Source: Grifola frondosa
Taxonomy: Eukaryota; Basidiomycota; Agaricomycetes; Polyporales; Grifolaceae
Direction: 5' to 3'
Length of the DNA: 64,000 nucleotides
Assembly: GCA_001683735.1 (NCBI GenBank)
Contig: LUGG01000015.1
Span: forward strand, 310,001 to 374,000
The position numbers and the translations under genes were made by a program. Positions 1-11,449 of the stretch are shown one piece after another. The notes under the pieces were generated by a model. It did no database searches. It was not told the origin of the DNA and worked only from the letters and a program-made list of their open reading frames with translations. Numbering within the stretch: position 1 is the stretch's first letter; every line of letters begins with the position of its first letter.

Positions 1-13
1 GTCGTGTGCTTAC

Positions 14-448
14 CTCAACTGTGGAATGGGCAAACCGCGCGGACGCCGACTCTTGCGGCTGCGTCACCTTATGAGACGGCAGTCGATCATATCCTTCCCT
101 TGCAGAAGAGAACCGCGCCAAGAATGAGCCAATCGTCCGATGCCAAAGTCCAGCAGGACCCTCCGCCGCGACCACGGACCGCAGCTCGCCAAACGTGGGC
201 ACTTCACCAGACGACCCTTCGGCATGATGCCTACGTAGCGTGGTGCTGTACGCAAAATGAGAGGCGGCATCTGGAGAGGTTGGCTGCGGCTCGAAGTTAT
301 TGTCTGCCGAGGAAGATGTAAAGTATGTAGAGGCGGGAGGTGTGCTGGAATGATGCGCAGGTGGTCGGCGAGACAGTGCAGAAGAAGTCGATGCGGCTGC
401 ATCAGAATATAGAGGGAGCATCTGAGGTCGGTTTCGCTCGAAACCCAT
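14..448 (-). CDS. 5' exon of an unidentified gene leaving the left edge
   Basis: On the minus strand an ATG at 448 opens a frame of exactly 145 codons that ends at a good splice donor (gtaagc, reading left from position 13). The exon is rich in Ser, Thr, Pro and Ala at first (residues about 15-60) and then more ordered, with the segment EVPTFGELRSVVAAEGPAG near residues 82-100. An acceptor-like tag lies about 15 nt upstream of the ATG, so the real start could sit in an earlier exon. The rest of the gene is outside the window and I cannot name the family. The long frame, the codon-length match and the donor make a real exon likely; the function is unknown. Confidence 0.55.
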
Positions 449-1263
449 GTCAGAGCGGGGCTAAATATGTTGATTCGTACACGTGCTGGCCGTCAGTCGG
501 GGAAGGCACGAACTGCGCAGCGCTGCTGCGAGATGCAGTTCGATACGAAGGAGGGGGGGTCGTCAAGGAACAGCCAGTGAAGGTAAACGCTGTTGAGGCC
601 TAGCCACCAGTTAAAGATGCCAGAGGGTATGGTATTGGTAGCGAGAACGACTCGGGCGCCGGTGAGGATCTCGGCGCCTGCGCACGCTGCAGCTCACAAA
701 AATCACGCAGGAATTCTGAGGTATGACAAAAGCCAGCCAGCCTTGGGTATCTGCAGTCGTCGATACTTGGCGTTCAACACGAAGGTCGCCGTGCTCAACG
801 ATGAGGCCTGAGGTCGCAGAATGCCGGGAACACTTAAATCCCAATAAGCGCTAGCAGCAAGATAGCCTAACCCGGCGAATATGATAATATTCACTTGCGA
901 AATAGGAAGTCTATACCATGGGGTATCGCACCCATAAATCTAACACGAGCGGATGCACACTGCAAACTCCTCAGTGATGGTTTTCGCCGAATCATTTGAC
1001 GTCGACGAGGTCGAAGCAGCGCATTCAACATTGATGTTATAAGGAAATAAGTAAACAACATATGACGAAAACAGACCCGCACGATTTCTTCAGGATGCTT
1101 GAATATTTAAGGTACTGCTTGCGCTCTCCAACGCGCTGAAGCTGAAGGAAAGTAGCACTAATGTGGTAGACCCATTAGGGAGATCGAAAATGTGGCAGAT
1201 AAGAAACACGACTCACCGACACACCCACTCTCGAGATTGCGAAATGCCTGTTCTATGGTCATG
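449..1263. other. Intergenic gap, no supported gene
   Basis: This stretch lies between the start of the left-edge gene and the 3' end of the CoA-transferase. It holds only short, mutually contradictory frames. One minus-strand frame around 560-660 reads as a hydrophobic, Trp-rich segment but has no partners. A run of nine G lies near 549-557. The region probably contains the promoter of the left-edge gene. Confidence 0.4.
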
Positions 1264-3309
1264 TCAGGTCCCTACAATTCCACTTTCTTGTAATTTCTCT
1301 AGCTCTGCCTCTGAGAGCCCCAGTTCTCCAAGCAATACCTCACGATTATGTTGGCCCAGCTCCGGACCCGCCCAACGTGTCTTCGGGTCGCATCCTTCCA
1401 GTACCGGCACCACTTTCGGCATCTTGACGTTCCATCCTCCATCCTTCTTGCCGACCCATACATCTTCCACGATACCTCTTGCCTTCGTCTGAGGACACTC
1501 GATGACTTCTTTCACACTCAAAACCCGGCCCGTAGGGACGCCGACTGCCTGCAACACTTCCTCAACTTCCGCCGCGGTCCGTTCTTGAGTCCAAGCAGAG
1601 ATCGCTTCTTCAATTTCTGTCTGGCGTGCGACTCGATGTTGATTTTGAGCATACTCGGGCCCGGTCAAGTCGGGTCGGCCGATGGCATTCATAAGCCGAT
1701 TGTACATGGAATCGGCATTCGCACCGATGACGACGTAGGAGGGGATGCCTGGAGAGGTCGAAGACGGTCGGCAAGGGTATGCGTTGGTAGGCACGATACC
1801 GGTTATAGAGGAGCCTGAAGGACCACGAATCTGTCGTATCGCTGCGATCAGTGCGCAGCAGAAACCTCAGCGATGTCCGCACCTTCTCCTTGCGATCATA
1901 CTCAGGAATTATACCCTCCATTAGATTGATCATGCTAGAATATTCGTAAGATAACAGCGATAGGAACCACTCAATTTCACACGTTGGCGTACCTTTCAAA
2001 AATACTGACATCAACCGTCTGGCCGCCGGGCTGGCCCTTAGCCTCCTTCGCCCGTCTCGATAAAAGTGCCAACACCTGTGCTTTTCAATATTGAATGCTG
2101 CGCGACGTTAATGGGCCTCGTACCGTTCCGAATGCAGCATGTAACCCGGCGACAGAGTCTCCCAAGCTGATGTTCGGCCGCACAGGAGGCCCGGACAGTG
2201 CGCCAGTGTCAGGATCCTGGAAGCCATTAATGTACCTAAAACCAGACTCGGCTTCACAAACAGAAGCATAACCAGGACGAGAAGCCCATGGTCCAGTTTG
2301 GCCATATCCACTGACGCGGGTGAAGACAAGGGAGGGGTTTAGCGGGTGTAGATCCGCAGGACCCAGCTTCCACTTTTCAAGCGCTGTCGAGAATAGACCG
2401 ATGTGATCAGTAATGTTCCTGAGCGACAATCATGCTCAGAGATGTCTCCAGATGTTCAAGCTCGAGTGGCTCAATATGACCGCTAATATCCGGACGGCGC
2501 TTGCATATGTCGCGTTCTAATCATGGCCAAATAATCGCTCGGTCTCTTGCGCCAGATCTTGGCAAGATTGAGCTCATGATCCATGATCCCTGTTGTCATG
2601 AACTCGGAAAGAGTCGAATGACAACAGAGATACGGAAGGGATCAACCTGCCACGCACGTTTTGGCAGGTCAACCTCGCGCCAGCTTATGGGTACACACCT
2701 GCCACTGGAAAACGCAGCAACTGTCAAAGTCAATAAGTGAAATTGGGCTGTGAGCAAGCAAAATCTGAAAAGAGCCAATTTCACGCAACACAAATCGGAA
2801 AAAAGTCGATATACAGTGATCCACTTACTTCCAGGCTTGAAGTTCTCGACAACGACGTCGCTCTTGACAGCAAGTTGTCTAACCAACCTACCAGATCATC
2901 GCGAGATAAGCTTTCGATTTTGTGGGTGCCAGTGTACGATCAGAAGGGACTGACTGTCTGCCTTCTTCCTTCCTCATATCGATCGTCACGCTCTTCTTGT
3001 TGCGTGCGATACTTCGCCACCAGGGGCTGACGCCATCTACATCAAGTTCGCGCCATACCCGCAACGGGTCGCCGAAATTTGGCGGTTCCACCTTAATTAC
3101 CTCAGCGCCAAAATGTCTAGATAGTAGCTTGAGACGCGCTGTGACAAAATTCTACTATATGACTCACCCGAGTAACTGTCCACAGAACGGGCCCGCAATG
3201 ACCTGTCCAATCTCCAGTACGCGAATACCAGACAAGGGAAGGTTCTGAGGAGTGTCTTCTCTTGCTCTGCTGGATGATCTACGATGGAAGAAATTAACGC
3301 CAAATTCAT
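1264..3309 (-). CDS. SUGCT: CoA-transferase family III protein, succinate-hydroxymethylglutarate CoA-transferase-like
   Basis: About seven exons encode a complete family III (CaiB/BaiF) CoA-transferase. Visible blocks in order are GIRVLEIGQVIAGPFCGQLLG (3230-3168, N-terminal Rossmann segment), FGAEVIKVEPP (about 3110), VVENFKPG (about 2840), the long exon with FTRVSGYGQTGPWASRPGYA (about 2330-2260) and NISLGDSVAGLHAAFGT, then SMINLMEGIIPEYDRK, and the C-terminal exon ending GIVGT. These match fungal and animal SUGCT proteins, which move CoA between succinyl-CoA and dicarboxylic acids such as glutarate, normally in mitochondria. The best ATG is 3309; the short Ser/Arg-rich leader after it looks like a mitochondrial presequence but needs one base near 3285 to join the conserved frame. 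A GTG frame opening at 3406 is not a eukaryotic start. The substrate is inferred from family resemblance. Confidence 0.85.
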
Positions 3310-3346
3310 GCAGATCAGAGCGCCAGAAGACCTTACTGATGCCTCT

Positions 3347-3600
3347 GAATGCTACTACGCCACAAGGGTAAGCCTCCCGCAATGCACCTAATAGACTTAT
3401 AACCACGCCGCAAGAGAATCATTTCTGTAGGCCGTCAAAAGCTTCAAGGCAATGTATCGTAGTGGAACCAGTCTGAGAATGCCGCACGGGCCCACTGAGT
3501 CAGGTAGAAAATCATGAAGGTCCAAACTGTGGGGCAAATCCGCCGGAATCATAGCCGGTGGTTGTGGCAGATGATCGAGCATAAGCGCCCATTATCAAAC
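3347..3600. repeat. Left copy of duplicated segment, upstream of the CoA-transferase
   Basis: This segment aligns by eye with 5625-5806. Both begin gaatgctacta(c/t)gccac and share blocks ending in gagaatgccgcac and a block around ggtggttgt...gagcata. The right copy lacks about 25 nt present here. It marks the left boundary of the duplicated block carrying the first two secreted-protein genes, and it lies about 40 nt upstream of the inferred CoA-transferase ATG. Confidence 0.75.
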
Positions 3601-3869
3601 ATATTCACGTCGGTCAAAATTAAAGGATATGGACAGTAAGAAATATTTTCAATCATCAGTCAAATAAACACATCGATATGATTTCGAATACAACATAGTA
3701 GCAAATTGAGTCCTCAGACTACGCGAACGTAAATACGAGCAGTAAAATCCCCTCAGGCTCCGGTTCGCGCCTCCGCACTAATTTGCTTCGGTGCGGATCA
3801 ACCCTGCCACGATCTATAAAGAATTGTCAGTCAACGCCTGCCATGAAAAATTTCGCGACAAACTAACCT

Positions 3870-4345
3870 TTACGTTCGGAACCAGGTATTCCCAGTAGGA
3901 TGAATGTTGTAGCAGGTGTTGACTCTGGGAATGTGCGCCCCATTGCAGCCGGTGCCAACGTAAACTCCGTATTTGAGGCCCGCATTACTCGACTGGACGA
4001 TCGCAACAGATTTGAAGTGGATCGTGCCGTAGCAAGTGTACGACCTCGCACTGTTCAGGAATAAGAGATGCAGCTGGCGCAGTTGGAGGACGAGCAGACG
4101 TATAGGTGCGCCGTAACGTCAGCCGCATCGCTGTGGGGTCCCCCAACGGTGGCGTTTGTGAAGCCGGCGTGACCTTGAGAAAGATCCAAGGTCTTGAGGG
4201 AGGTGGGTTCGGTCGCAGCTGAAGCGTCAGCGGAAACGACGTGGGGCACCTCTATGAGCTCGGAGGAATGAGCCTGGAGAGGGTTGGCGGAGACCGCCTT
4301 CCCGAGGATGAGGAGAGAGACAAGAGCGATAAGTCTGGAGAACAT
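3870..4345 (-). CDS. Small secreted six-cysteine protein, tandem copy 1
   Basis: First member of a four-gene tandem family. The ATG at 4345 starts a hydrophobic signal peptide (MFSRLIALVSLLILGKAVSA, probable cleavage before NPLQ), then a Ser/Thr/Ala-rich linker and a C-terminal domain with cysteines in YVCSSSNCASC, the CYGT block, GTGCNG and NTCYN. The protein should be about 158 residues, exported and disulfide-bonded. Against copy 2, one base is missing near 4055, which puts a stop after CASCISYS; the last third continues in another frame to a stop at 3870-3872. Given the window-wide single-base losses I call it a gene with a probable sequencing frameshift, not a firm pseudogene. A TATA box lies 55 nt upstream. 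I recognise no named domain; the function is unknown. Confidence 0.7.
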
Positions 4346-4400
4346 TGCTGGAATACTAAGAACGATGCTTGTCCTGAGCAAATGCTGAACTGCAGAGCTC

Positions 4401-4408
4401 ACTTTATA
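4401..4408 (-). promoter_or_regulatory. TATA box of secreted-protein copy 1
   Basis: The minus strand reads TATAAAGT here, 55 nt upstream of the ATG at 4345. The same element recurs upstream of all four paralogues. Confidence 0.65.
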
Positions 4409-5624
4409 GCACAGGCCATCGCGGAAGAGGCGATACCTGTGCTCCGAAATGTACGGTACCAAGCCCACCTTCACACGCTTGCAATGTTCATGATCACGTT
4501 TCTTGGGGTACGGGCATCATGTTCGTCTTGGCTTAATGTGGTCCCTGAACGAAGCATTTTCGCACTCCAACGATTTGATGGCGACACGGTGGTCGAGCGC
4601 CTGAAATCGAGTGGTTTGACAAAATGGTCTTTGCATTTGGGAATATCGAAGGCTCCTAATATTCACGCGACCGCAATGGAGAGCGAGCCTCCATTCCGAC
4701 GTGGTTCACCACATTATTCGCTCAGCACTTCTGTGCGCATCAACATAATCATTTGAGGAATCTGACGATACTCACATCAGTCATGCTCACCACTGATATA
4801 GTTAGTGTACCTTCCGTCGAAAGCTATGTTGATGCACTATACTAGTGGACCTCTAATAAGTTCTGGAGGCTGTGTGAAGCGTACACGGACAAACGTACAT
4901 ATTGTACTTGATCAAGCCTTCCATTCTAGGCGGTACGCCTTCATGTCTTGGCATCTGAAAGATGTTCGTGCAGCAAAGCCTAGATTACCCTAGCGATTGT
5001 CGAGCGGGGCGGAATCGCGTGACCAGGAGCTGCTCTTCGCAAGCGCAAACGAAGGTCCACGGCCGAATCGTTCAATTGAACCTTGCGACTTCTAATTCAC
5101 AATCATGGATCGGCGAGGAAGATCGAGGCCGCCAGCGTGACAGTACTTGGCAACACCTTGACTAGAAGTGCTCGTCATGAGACACGCGCCTGCAGCACCG
5201 GAAACACGAATGTCTTGGACAGTCTAAAACACGACTAGTGGCGACCATTTATTAAATGGATGCGAATTGACAGTCATCCATTGGCGAACTGGAGTACGAT
5301 GGCTATCGCCGTCCTGATAAATTGGTTCGCCATTGTGAAGCCTCTTCGGATGTGGAAATGCTTATGCATTTTTTTGCACTTGCCTTCTCTCTCCGATGCA
5401 GATACGTCCTGCGCCACACTATGTCTGGGATGTAAGGGGCTCGATCTGCTATCGGGCAAACGAGAGACAACCGGCCCGAGTTCGACACGGCACGGACACT
5501 CACATGTTCAGAATTCAGCCAAATTTGTGCCCCGTGCTTTTGCTCGCATCTATGGTGTAAAAATGTAACGTCAAGTCTCCAACTACCATATAAACGCGGA
5601 AGGTCAGCAACATATCGCCAGACC
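4409..5624. other. Upstream part of duplicated block, copy A
   Basis: No supported gene. Much of 4780-5620 aligns by eye with 7200-8130, for example the shared blocks agcccagattaccctagc/agcctagattaccctagc (near 4976 and 7410), ggggctcgatctgct (near 5437 and 7966) and a/ggttcagaattca (near 5505 and 8042). A frame-like block at 5270-5510 is treated as a finding. Confidence 0.6.
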
Positions 5625-5806
5625 GAATGCTACTATGCCACAAGGGCAAGTCCCCCGCAACGCATCTAACAGGCCTATAACCGCACTGTAAAAGAATCAT
5701 TTCTGTGGATCGTAGCGGAACCAGCCTGAGAATGCCGCACAGCCCAAGTCAGGAAGAAAAACACAGTTGGTGGTTGTATCGAGCATAGGCATCCATTATT
5801 CTCAAA
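5625..5806. repeat. Right copy of the boundary segment (with 3347-3600)
   Basis: It repeats the segment that lies upstream of the CoA-transferase, with most differences being substitutions plus one deletion of about 25 nt. It starts the second duplication unit, which carries secreted-protein copy 2 and runs to about 8130. Confidence 0.7.
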
Positions 5807-6278
5807 ACAACACACTGCAGCAAGCGAGAAACGTACTTAGTTATCGGTGCCACAGACACCACGTTTCACTTACAATATTTTCAAACTCCGAATCCAAGTA
5901 GAAAAACCCTAATTTAAAGCCGGGTTTTTGCGCAGCGAGGAATTTCTGAAAGACAACAGGTTCTACAAGACAATAGTGGGAATTCCATACGTCAATCAAA
6001 ATACCATCCGAAAAGAACGCGGATGGTAGGAAAAGACTCAAATTTATCAATCATCCAAATACTCCGTGGACCCCAATGTAATTCCCATGAGTTCAACATA
6101 GCAGCAAACTTCTCAAGGCCACACTGCTCAGACTACCCAAACATGCATAAGAGTAGTAAAAATCCTTCGGCTGCAGTTCGCACCTCCACACTACTGTTTC
6201 AACACTGGTCATTCCTCCGTAATCTATAAAAATTGTCAGTCGACGCCTGCCATGGAAGATCTCGCAGTAAACTAACGT
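5807..6278. other. Downstream flank of secreted-protein copy 2
   Basis: No gene is supported. The part nearest copy 2 (about 6090-6278) is similar to the downstream flank of copy 1 (about 3690-3869), including the shared tract aattgtcagtc(a/g)acgcctgcc. The homology therefore continues past the stop codons. Confidence 0.5.
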
Positions 6279-6754
6279 TTACGATCGATACCAGGTATTC
6301 CCAGCAGGACTAATGTTGTAGCAGGTATTAACTGTGGGAATCAGCACCCCGTTGCAGCTGGTGCCCACATAGAGTCCGTATCCGAGGCCTAAATTACTCG
6401 ACTGAATGATTGCAACAGAGTTGAAGAGGATGGTGCCGTAGCAATTGCCCGATGTTGCACCGTCCAAGGAAATCGGGATGCAGCTGGCACAGTTGGAGGA
6501 CGAGCAGACGTATAGGTACTCCGTATCGTCAGCCGCATCGCTGTGGGGGTCCCAACGGCAGCGTTGGTGAAATCGGTGTGACCTTGGGCAAGGTCCACGG
6601 TCTCGAGGAAGACGGACTCGGTCGTGGCTGAGGTGGCAGCGGGAACGACGTGCGGCACCTCGACGAGTTCGGAAGAACGAGCCTGAAGAGGGTTAGCGGA
6701 GACCGCCTTCCCGAGGATGAGGAAAGGTAAGAGAGCGATGAGACCGAAGAACAT
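6279..6754 (-). CDS. Small secreted six-cysteine protein, tandem copy 2
   Basis: The ATG at 6754 opens a signal peptide almost the same as copy 1 (MFFGLIALLPFLILGKAVSA) followed by NPLQARSSELVEVPHVV. The C-terminal part, read to the stop at 6279, holds the family blocks NCYGTILFNSVAIIQSSN, LGYGLYVGTSCNGVLIP and VNTCYNISPAGNTWY. Compared with copy 1, one base is missing near 6550 in a G/C run (gggacccccac), which shifts the middle of the gene out of frame; the frames either side are intact and conserved. The site differs from the break in copy 1. A TATA box lies 65 nt upstream. The product would be a secreted disulfide-rich protein of about 158 residues, function unknown. Confidence 0.7.
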
Positions 6755-6819
6755 TGCTGGGGTATGAAGAGCGACTCTGCTGAGGCGTTGTCCTGAGCAA
6801 ATGTTGAACTGCAGAGTCC

Positions 6820-6827
6820 ATTTTATA
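6820..6827 (-). promoter_or_regulatory. TATA box of secreted-protein copy 2
   Basis: The minus strand reads TATAAAAT here, 65 nt upstream of the ATG at 6754. The flanking sequence, including ctcagga and the tgcagtt tract, is shared with copy 1. Confidence 0.65.
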
Positions 6828-8555
6828 GCGCATGCGTATTGTGGAAGAGGCAACACATATGCTCCGCAATGCACGGTACTGAGCTCACCTTCACACGCTT
6901 ACGCGGTACACGCATCATGTCCCTCCTGGATGAATGTGGTCCCTGGACGAAGTATTGTCGGGTTCCGACGAATATATCAAATTTGGTATGATATATTATC
7001 CAAGCAACATGGACGTTCAGTGCCTGAAAGCGAGCGTTTTGACAAAGCGGTCTCTGCATTTGGGGATAGCAAACCCACAAAATGCCGCCAAGTACATGAG
7101 TACAATGGCGAGCTCGAGGCTCCATTCGGCAGTAATTTATCACATCATCTGATCATCGCTTCAATGAGCATTTAATGAACCTGACAGGCTTCCAATGCAC
7201 ACATTAGCTGGGTTATAGGTGTACTACTAATATAGGTACCGCACCTTCTTGTTAAAAGCTATGCTGATGTACAATATCAGCACACCTCTAATCGTATATG
7301 GAGGCTGTATACGACGAAAACTGATTAAACGTACATCGTGCACTTGATGAGCCGTCCACGTAAGGCGGCATGCCTTTGAGTTCTGGCACCTCGAAGACTT
7401 TCGCACACAAAGCCCAGATTACCCTAGCAAATGTCAAGGGTAGAGCGGAACTGCATGGCTCTTCACAGGCACAAACGATGGTCCGAGGTCGAACCATTCA
7501 ATTGGGAAAAGAGATGAACCTGGCGGCTACATCAGAATTGACAGTCGTGGGTCGGCGACATAAGCTGGGGATTGGAAGTGATCGGCGTCAATGTAACATC
7601 TGTCTCAATATTCACGGAGGGCAAAACCTAGGCCGCCGGTGCGGCATTACTTGTCAACAACACCAGACATGCGACTACAAGCGCTCGTCATGGCGCCTGC
7701 AGCGCCGAAATTCCAAAGCTCTGGCACAGTCTGAAAGACGACGGTAGGCGACCAGTTGTCATATTGGAAGTCATACATTGGTGGGCTGGAGTACATTAAT
7801 GGCCACTGTTGACGTCTTGATCAATTGGTCCGCTGTTGTCCAGCCCCTTCGGACATCTACGGAATCTGATGCACTTTTACATTCGCCGCCCCTCGCCAGA
7901 GGTCTGCCAGAAGGATGCCATGGCCCATCAGACACATCCAGCGACACCATATGCCTGAGATGTAGGGGGCTCGATCTGCTAGTGGGAAAAAGGCAGATCA
8001 TCCGCCCTATTCGCCGCAACATCATGACGCGAGTACTCACACGTTCAGAATTCAACCAGGTTTGTGCTCTCATCCATACCATATAAATGCGAAGTCGAAT
8101 CTACAGCTACCGTACAAATGTGGAAGGTCAGCAACATACCAATATCTTCTCTACATCGTGGAACAAAACTTTCGTTAAACATCGGCAAGTCCCGGATGTG
8201 CGAAGATCTAAGATTCGCGATGTTTAATCGAGGCTGAGGACCACGGCATACGAAGCTTACAGTGGCCATTGCCTGAAGGAAAAAAAAATCCCAGATAATT
8301 CGACTTAAGACTCGGAAGAATCAGAAGTAAGAGCGAGCGTCAAAATATTCCAGAATTTGTTCGATGTGTTACAGAAGATACCGCATAAGCACGACCAAAG
8401 ATATTCCATATGTCAAACCAACACAGCAACTCGTAGCCCTTCCGCTCCGCTCGCCACAGGAATACTCCACCATCTTCAGTTTGCAAAGCTATCTGTGCAG
8501 TAGTGTCAGTGTCAAGGTCTATTGAAAGCGGATGGCAGCACAGACCTTTCAAAAA
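6828..8555. other. Upstream part of duplicated block, copy B, plus unique spacer
   Basis: About 7200-8130 aligns with 4780-5620. From about 8150 to 8555 the sequence is unique and I see nothing supported in it. A minus-strand ATG frame of 103 codons (8082-7771) overlaps the conserved block and is discussed as a finding, not called as a gene. Confidence 0.5.
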
Positions 8556-9041
8556 TCACGGGAATTCAACAAAGAAAGTGTTGCCAGCGGGGTTGATGTT
8601 GTAGCAGGTATTGACATACGGAATCAACACCCCGTAACAATTAGTCCCGACGTAGACCCCGAACGGAAGGCCGTCGTTGCTCGGCTGCACCACCTCGACC
8701 GACAGATACAAGATGGCGGTGGCATAGCAGGTCACCGTGTATAAATCGGACAAGTCGTAGGCGAAGCAGCTCGTGCCGCAGTTCAAGCCCGAACAGACGT
8801 AGAGGTACGCAGGGAACTCCTGCTGGGCGGCGTCGGTGTGAAGCCCGGCGAGGGCGGCGGTGACACTGCCAGACCCGGAGATGGCGGACACAGAAGTGTC
8901 GAGGATGGTGGCATTGGCAACCTGGCTGGGGGCGCTGGAAACTTCAGCGAGTTCGACGCTGCGAGCATGGAGAGGGTTGGCGATGACAGCCTTCCCGAGG
9001 GCGAGGATAGGGAGGAAGAGAGTGATGAGGTTGTAGAACAT
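8556..9041 (-). CDS. Small secreted six-cysteine protein, tandem copy 3 (intact)
   Basis: The only copy with an unbroken frame: 161 residues, no intron. Residues 1-21 form a signal peptide (MFYNLITLFLPILALGKAVIA) followed by NPLHARSVEL. Residues about 25-78 are a Ala/Ser/Thr-rich linker. The C-terminal domain from about residue 79 holds exactly six cysteines: YVC, LNC, TSC, VTCY, TNCYG and NTCYN. Conserved aromatic and glycine positions include FGVYVGTNC and the end motif CYNINPAGNTFF. The pattern is not that of hydrophobins, which have eight cysteines including two CC pairs, nor of cerato-platanins as I know them. It is likely extracellular, either cell-wall associated or free. A TATA box lies 81 nt upstream. 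The family has no name I recognise. Confidence 0.85.
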   Translation of the reverse strand: MFYNLITLFLPILALGKAVIANPLHARSVELAEVSSAPSQVANATILDTSVSAISGSGSVTAALAGLHTDAAQQEFPAYLYVCSGLNCGTSCFAYDLSDLYTVTCYATAILYLSVEVVQPSNDGLPFGVYVGTNCYGVLIPYVNTCYNINPAGNTFFVEFP

Positions 9042-9122
9042 GGCTGGTATTGAGACGAAGAGCTGCGTCTGAAGAACTGTGTCTGGGACTCGGTTCTGAG
9101 GATAAGGTGCTTTTCAGAACCC

Positions 9123-9130
9123 ATTTTATA
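9123..9130 (-). promoter_or_regulatory. TATA box of secreted-protein copy 3
   Basis: The minus strand reads TATAAAAT, 81 nt upstream of the ATG at 9041. The tract on both sides (gagaaagctcgtcct and ggattccgt.ctggacggctc) is nearly the same as upstream of copy 4. Confidence 0.65.
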
Positions 9131-11449
9131 GAAATTTGAGAAAGCTCGTCCTGACCTGGATTCCGTACTGGACGGCTCACAGTTCACCGAATCCTATCTG
9201 CTGCCGTACACGTTCGTCCACTCTGGCCATCGTGACATCTCAAACTGAGCACCCGCTGTCGAAAGGATTGGCAGCATCAGACCGAGGCAAAAAAAGACCC
9301 GGTATGCATTTTTGTGCCTGAGTTACTGTATTGACGAATAAATCTGCATTTTCATAACTGCCTGAGAAGAGCCCTATCGTCAATGAAGGCAGTCTTGATG
9401 GCATCTAGCCTGATCGTAGAACGTACCTTTGAACGAAAACTTTCAACGGCACATCGCCGCGCCGGAGGCATGCCTACCATCGGTATTGACGTGACACTTC
9501 ATCTTGATCGTGGTGAGATACAATTTTCAGTGAATGGGTATTAAATATCTGTGGAGAGGCTGGTATGCCATGTTGAATTTTATTTCGACACAGCAAACCG
9601 ATCAGAGACGGGTTTTGCATGCTTGCATAAATCCCTCTTGAAAGCTCAGATGTTGGGATGGCGTCGTCTGTTCTTTCAGAAGGAACCTGTAACTGATCAG
9701 GATCGTCGCATCCAACTGGGGACTTCAGTGATGTAATCTCACCGATGTCTCGGGGGCGCACCTCAAGTATCCCGTCTGTCAATACAGTACGTGCTTCCTC
9801 ACCACCGGGACATTTGAATATCAGTACTTTGCCGCCATGTTGTATTCAGATGGGCGTTCCCTAAGACACATCGTAGGATAGTCGTACTAATGTTTAACGA
9901 AGAGATATGCCGACAAGTAGACAGTCACCGCCGCTGTGACTTCAAATCCCAAGTGTTCGATTGTTTTGGTTGCAAATGGTGTGTGCGTTTAATCAAGATC
10001 TCGATGCATAGCGTTAGTGAAAGTATCAATCGACAAGTAAAGCAACACTAACCAAGTAACATCTGAGCTTATACGGCGGGTATCAAATGCCTCGTGAGAG
10101 GCGATTTTCAGCCGTTCAAACGTAATCATTCAGGAGCAGACTTACAGCATGTGCTTGGCGTAAGCATCACAGGGCCATAAACCAAGTACATGAGCGAGAC
10201 CAAGTACATGAGCGAGGATCATGAGTTAAGGTGCCTTCGAGGATGACCTGCCACCGCGGTTGTCGGATGTCCTGGCAAAACGATCATGGATCCATAGAGC
10301 GAAGGGCGCGACACGGCCAGCGGTGGTCACGGGAGAAGGGTTTGACGTCGGAGACAGACCGCGGCCAACTGGAAGTAATAAGTGGAGACGCCAGAACAAT
10401 TGACCAGCAGACAGAACTTTCCGAAATGTCCAAAGTATTTACTCGCAGAAGTTGATTCGGTCCGTGGATGCCGACAGATGGGTCCTGGAATATCACGACG
10501 GTTCTCACTCATTTCGTTGAAGCAAAAGTTACACAAGTGTGCGGTCGTCGTCCTGTGCACGTTCTGTGTCAGTAAAAGAATGACGAGCAGCGAAATATGG
10601 GAATTCAAATAGTGAGTTGCATCTATGATTACTTCTCCGAAGCTTTCCGTACAACGCATGTTCAGGAGATTACGGATTTATATATCTTTCCGTCGGCCTA
10701 CCATTCAAGTTAAAGACAGACCTTATAGGTTAGCTTCGACTTTATTTGGATTCCAGATACAGGAACATCAGACCCTCAGCGAATGACTCGGAACTATGCA
10801 GTGGGTTCGGTCTGTTTCAACCTTCAGACTTACATGTCATTCCGAGCTCTTCGGCTACGAGTGAATAGCATGTACTGGAAGAATCTGGAAAGGTACGAAT
10901 ACGTTTTCTCATGATAGATCAACTTCTCCGGACCCAGAATTGAATCATGCTTACGTAGTCAAAGACAAGCATCAAGACTTTCGGAGACTCCACGTTTGTC
11001 TCACTTTTCGCAGCATCCAATTACACAAGTTTGCAAGAACTGGAGTTTCAGAGATGATAGTTGAACATTGAACGGTAAGCACTTGTCAGTTCTACGCCTC
11101 CCTTGCCACGTGGCGCCTGATCGACGCTTAGATCTAAGTGGCGAATTAAGCCACTCATAGGGAAACGCAATACTAAATAATCTCCTTCGATCGGGTATTT
11201 TCTCATTTAAAAAAAAAGAATTGAACCTGAGCATTGCAATAGAAAGAATAAGCGAGAAAGTTGAATCAATCCAAAACCAAACATGAACGTCTCAAGCCTG
11301 TGCCACTATCGAGACGCGCTTCCACTTCCCATTGGCTCCACGAAATCCAGCAGCATAGCGCAAGGAAAACAATTTGTCTCCATTCTGTATCCTGATGAAC
11401 GGTGAGCCAAACACTTTAAAATCGACTCCGACTCACGAACCTTCAATTT
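9131..11449. other. Long spacer between copies 3 and 4
   Basis: About 2.3 kb with only short frames on both strands and no conserved protein signal. The first 60 nt belong to the promoter shared with copy 4. An exact 18-bp tandem duplication lies at 10181-10216. A run of nine A is near 11211-11219. I cannot support a gene here. Confidence 0.5.
10181..10216. repeat. 18-bp perfect tandem duplication
   Basis: The 18-mer accaagtacatgagcgag occurs twice head to tail with no spacer. It is non-coding as far as I can see. Confidence 0.85.

Noticed and set aside
3164..3406. Start of the CoA-transferase at 3406
   Set aside because: The codon there is GTG with an in-frame stop shortly upstream; a eukaryotic gene needs an ATG, and 3309 is the best candidate.
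3347..8130. RIP-type mutation as the cause of divergence between duplicated units
   Set aside because: Transitions are common by eye, but there are also many transversions and indels, I cannot compute a bias, and classical RIP is best known from ascomycetes.
8556..9041. Hydrophobin identity for the secreted six-cysteine family
   Set aside because: Hydrophobins have eight cysteines with two CC pairs; this family has six spread cysteines and no CC pair.
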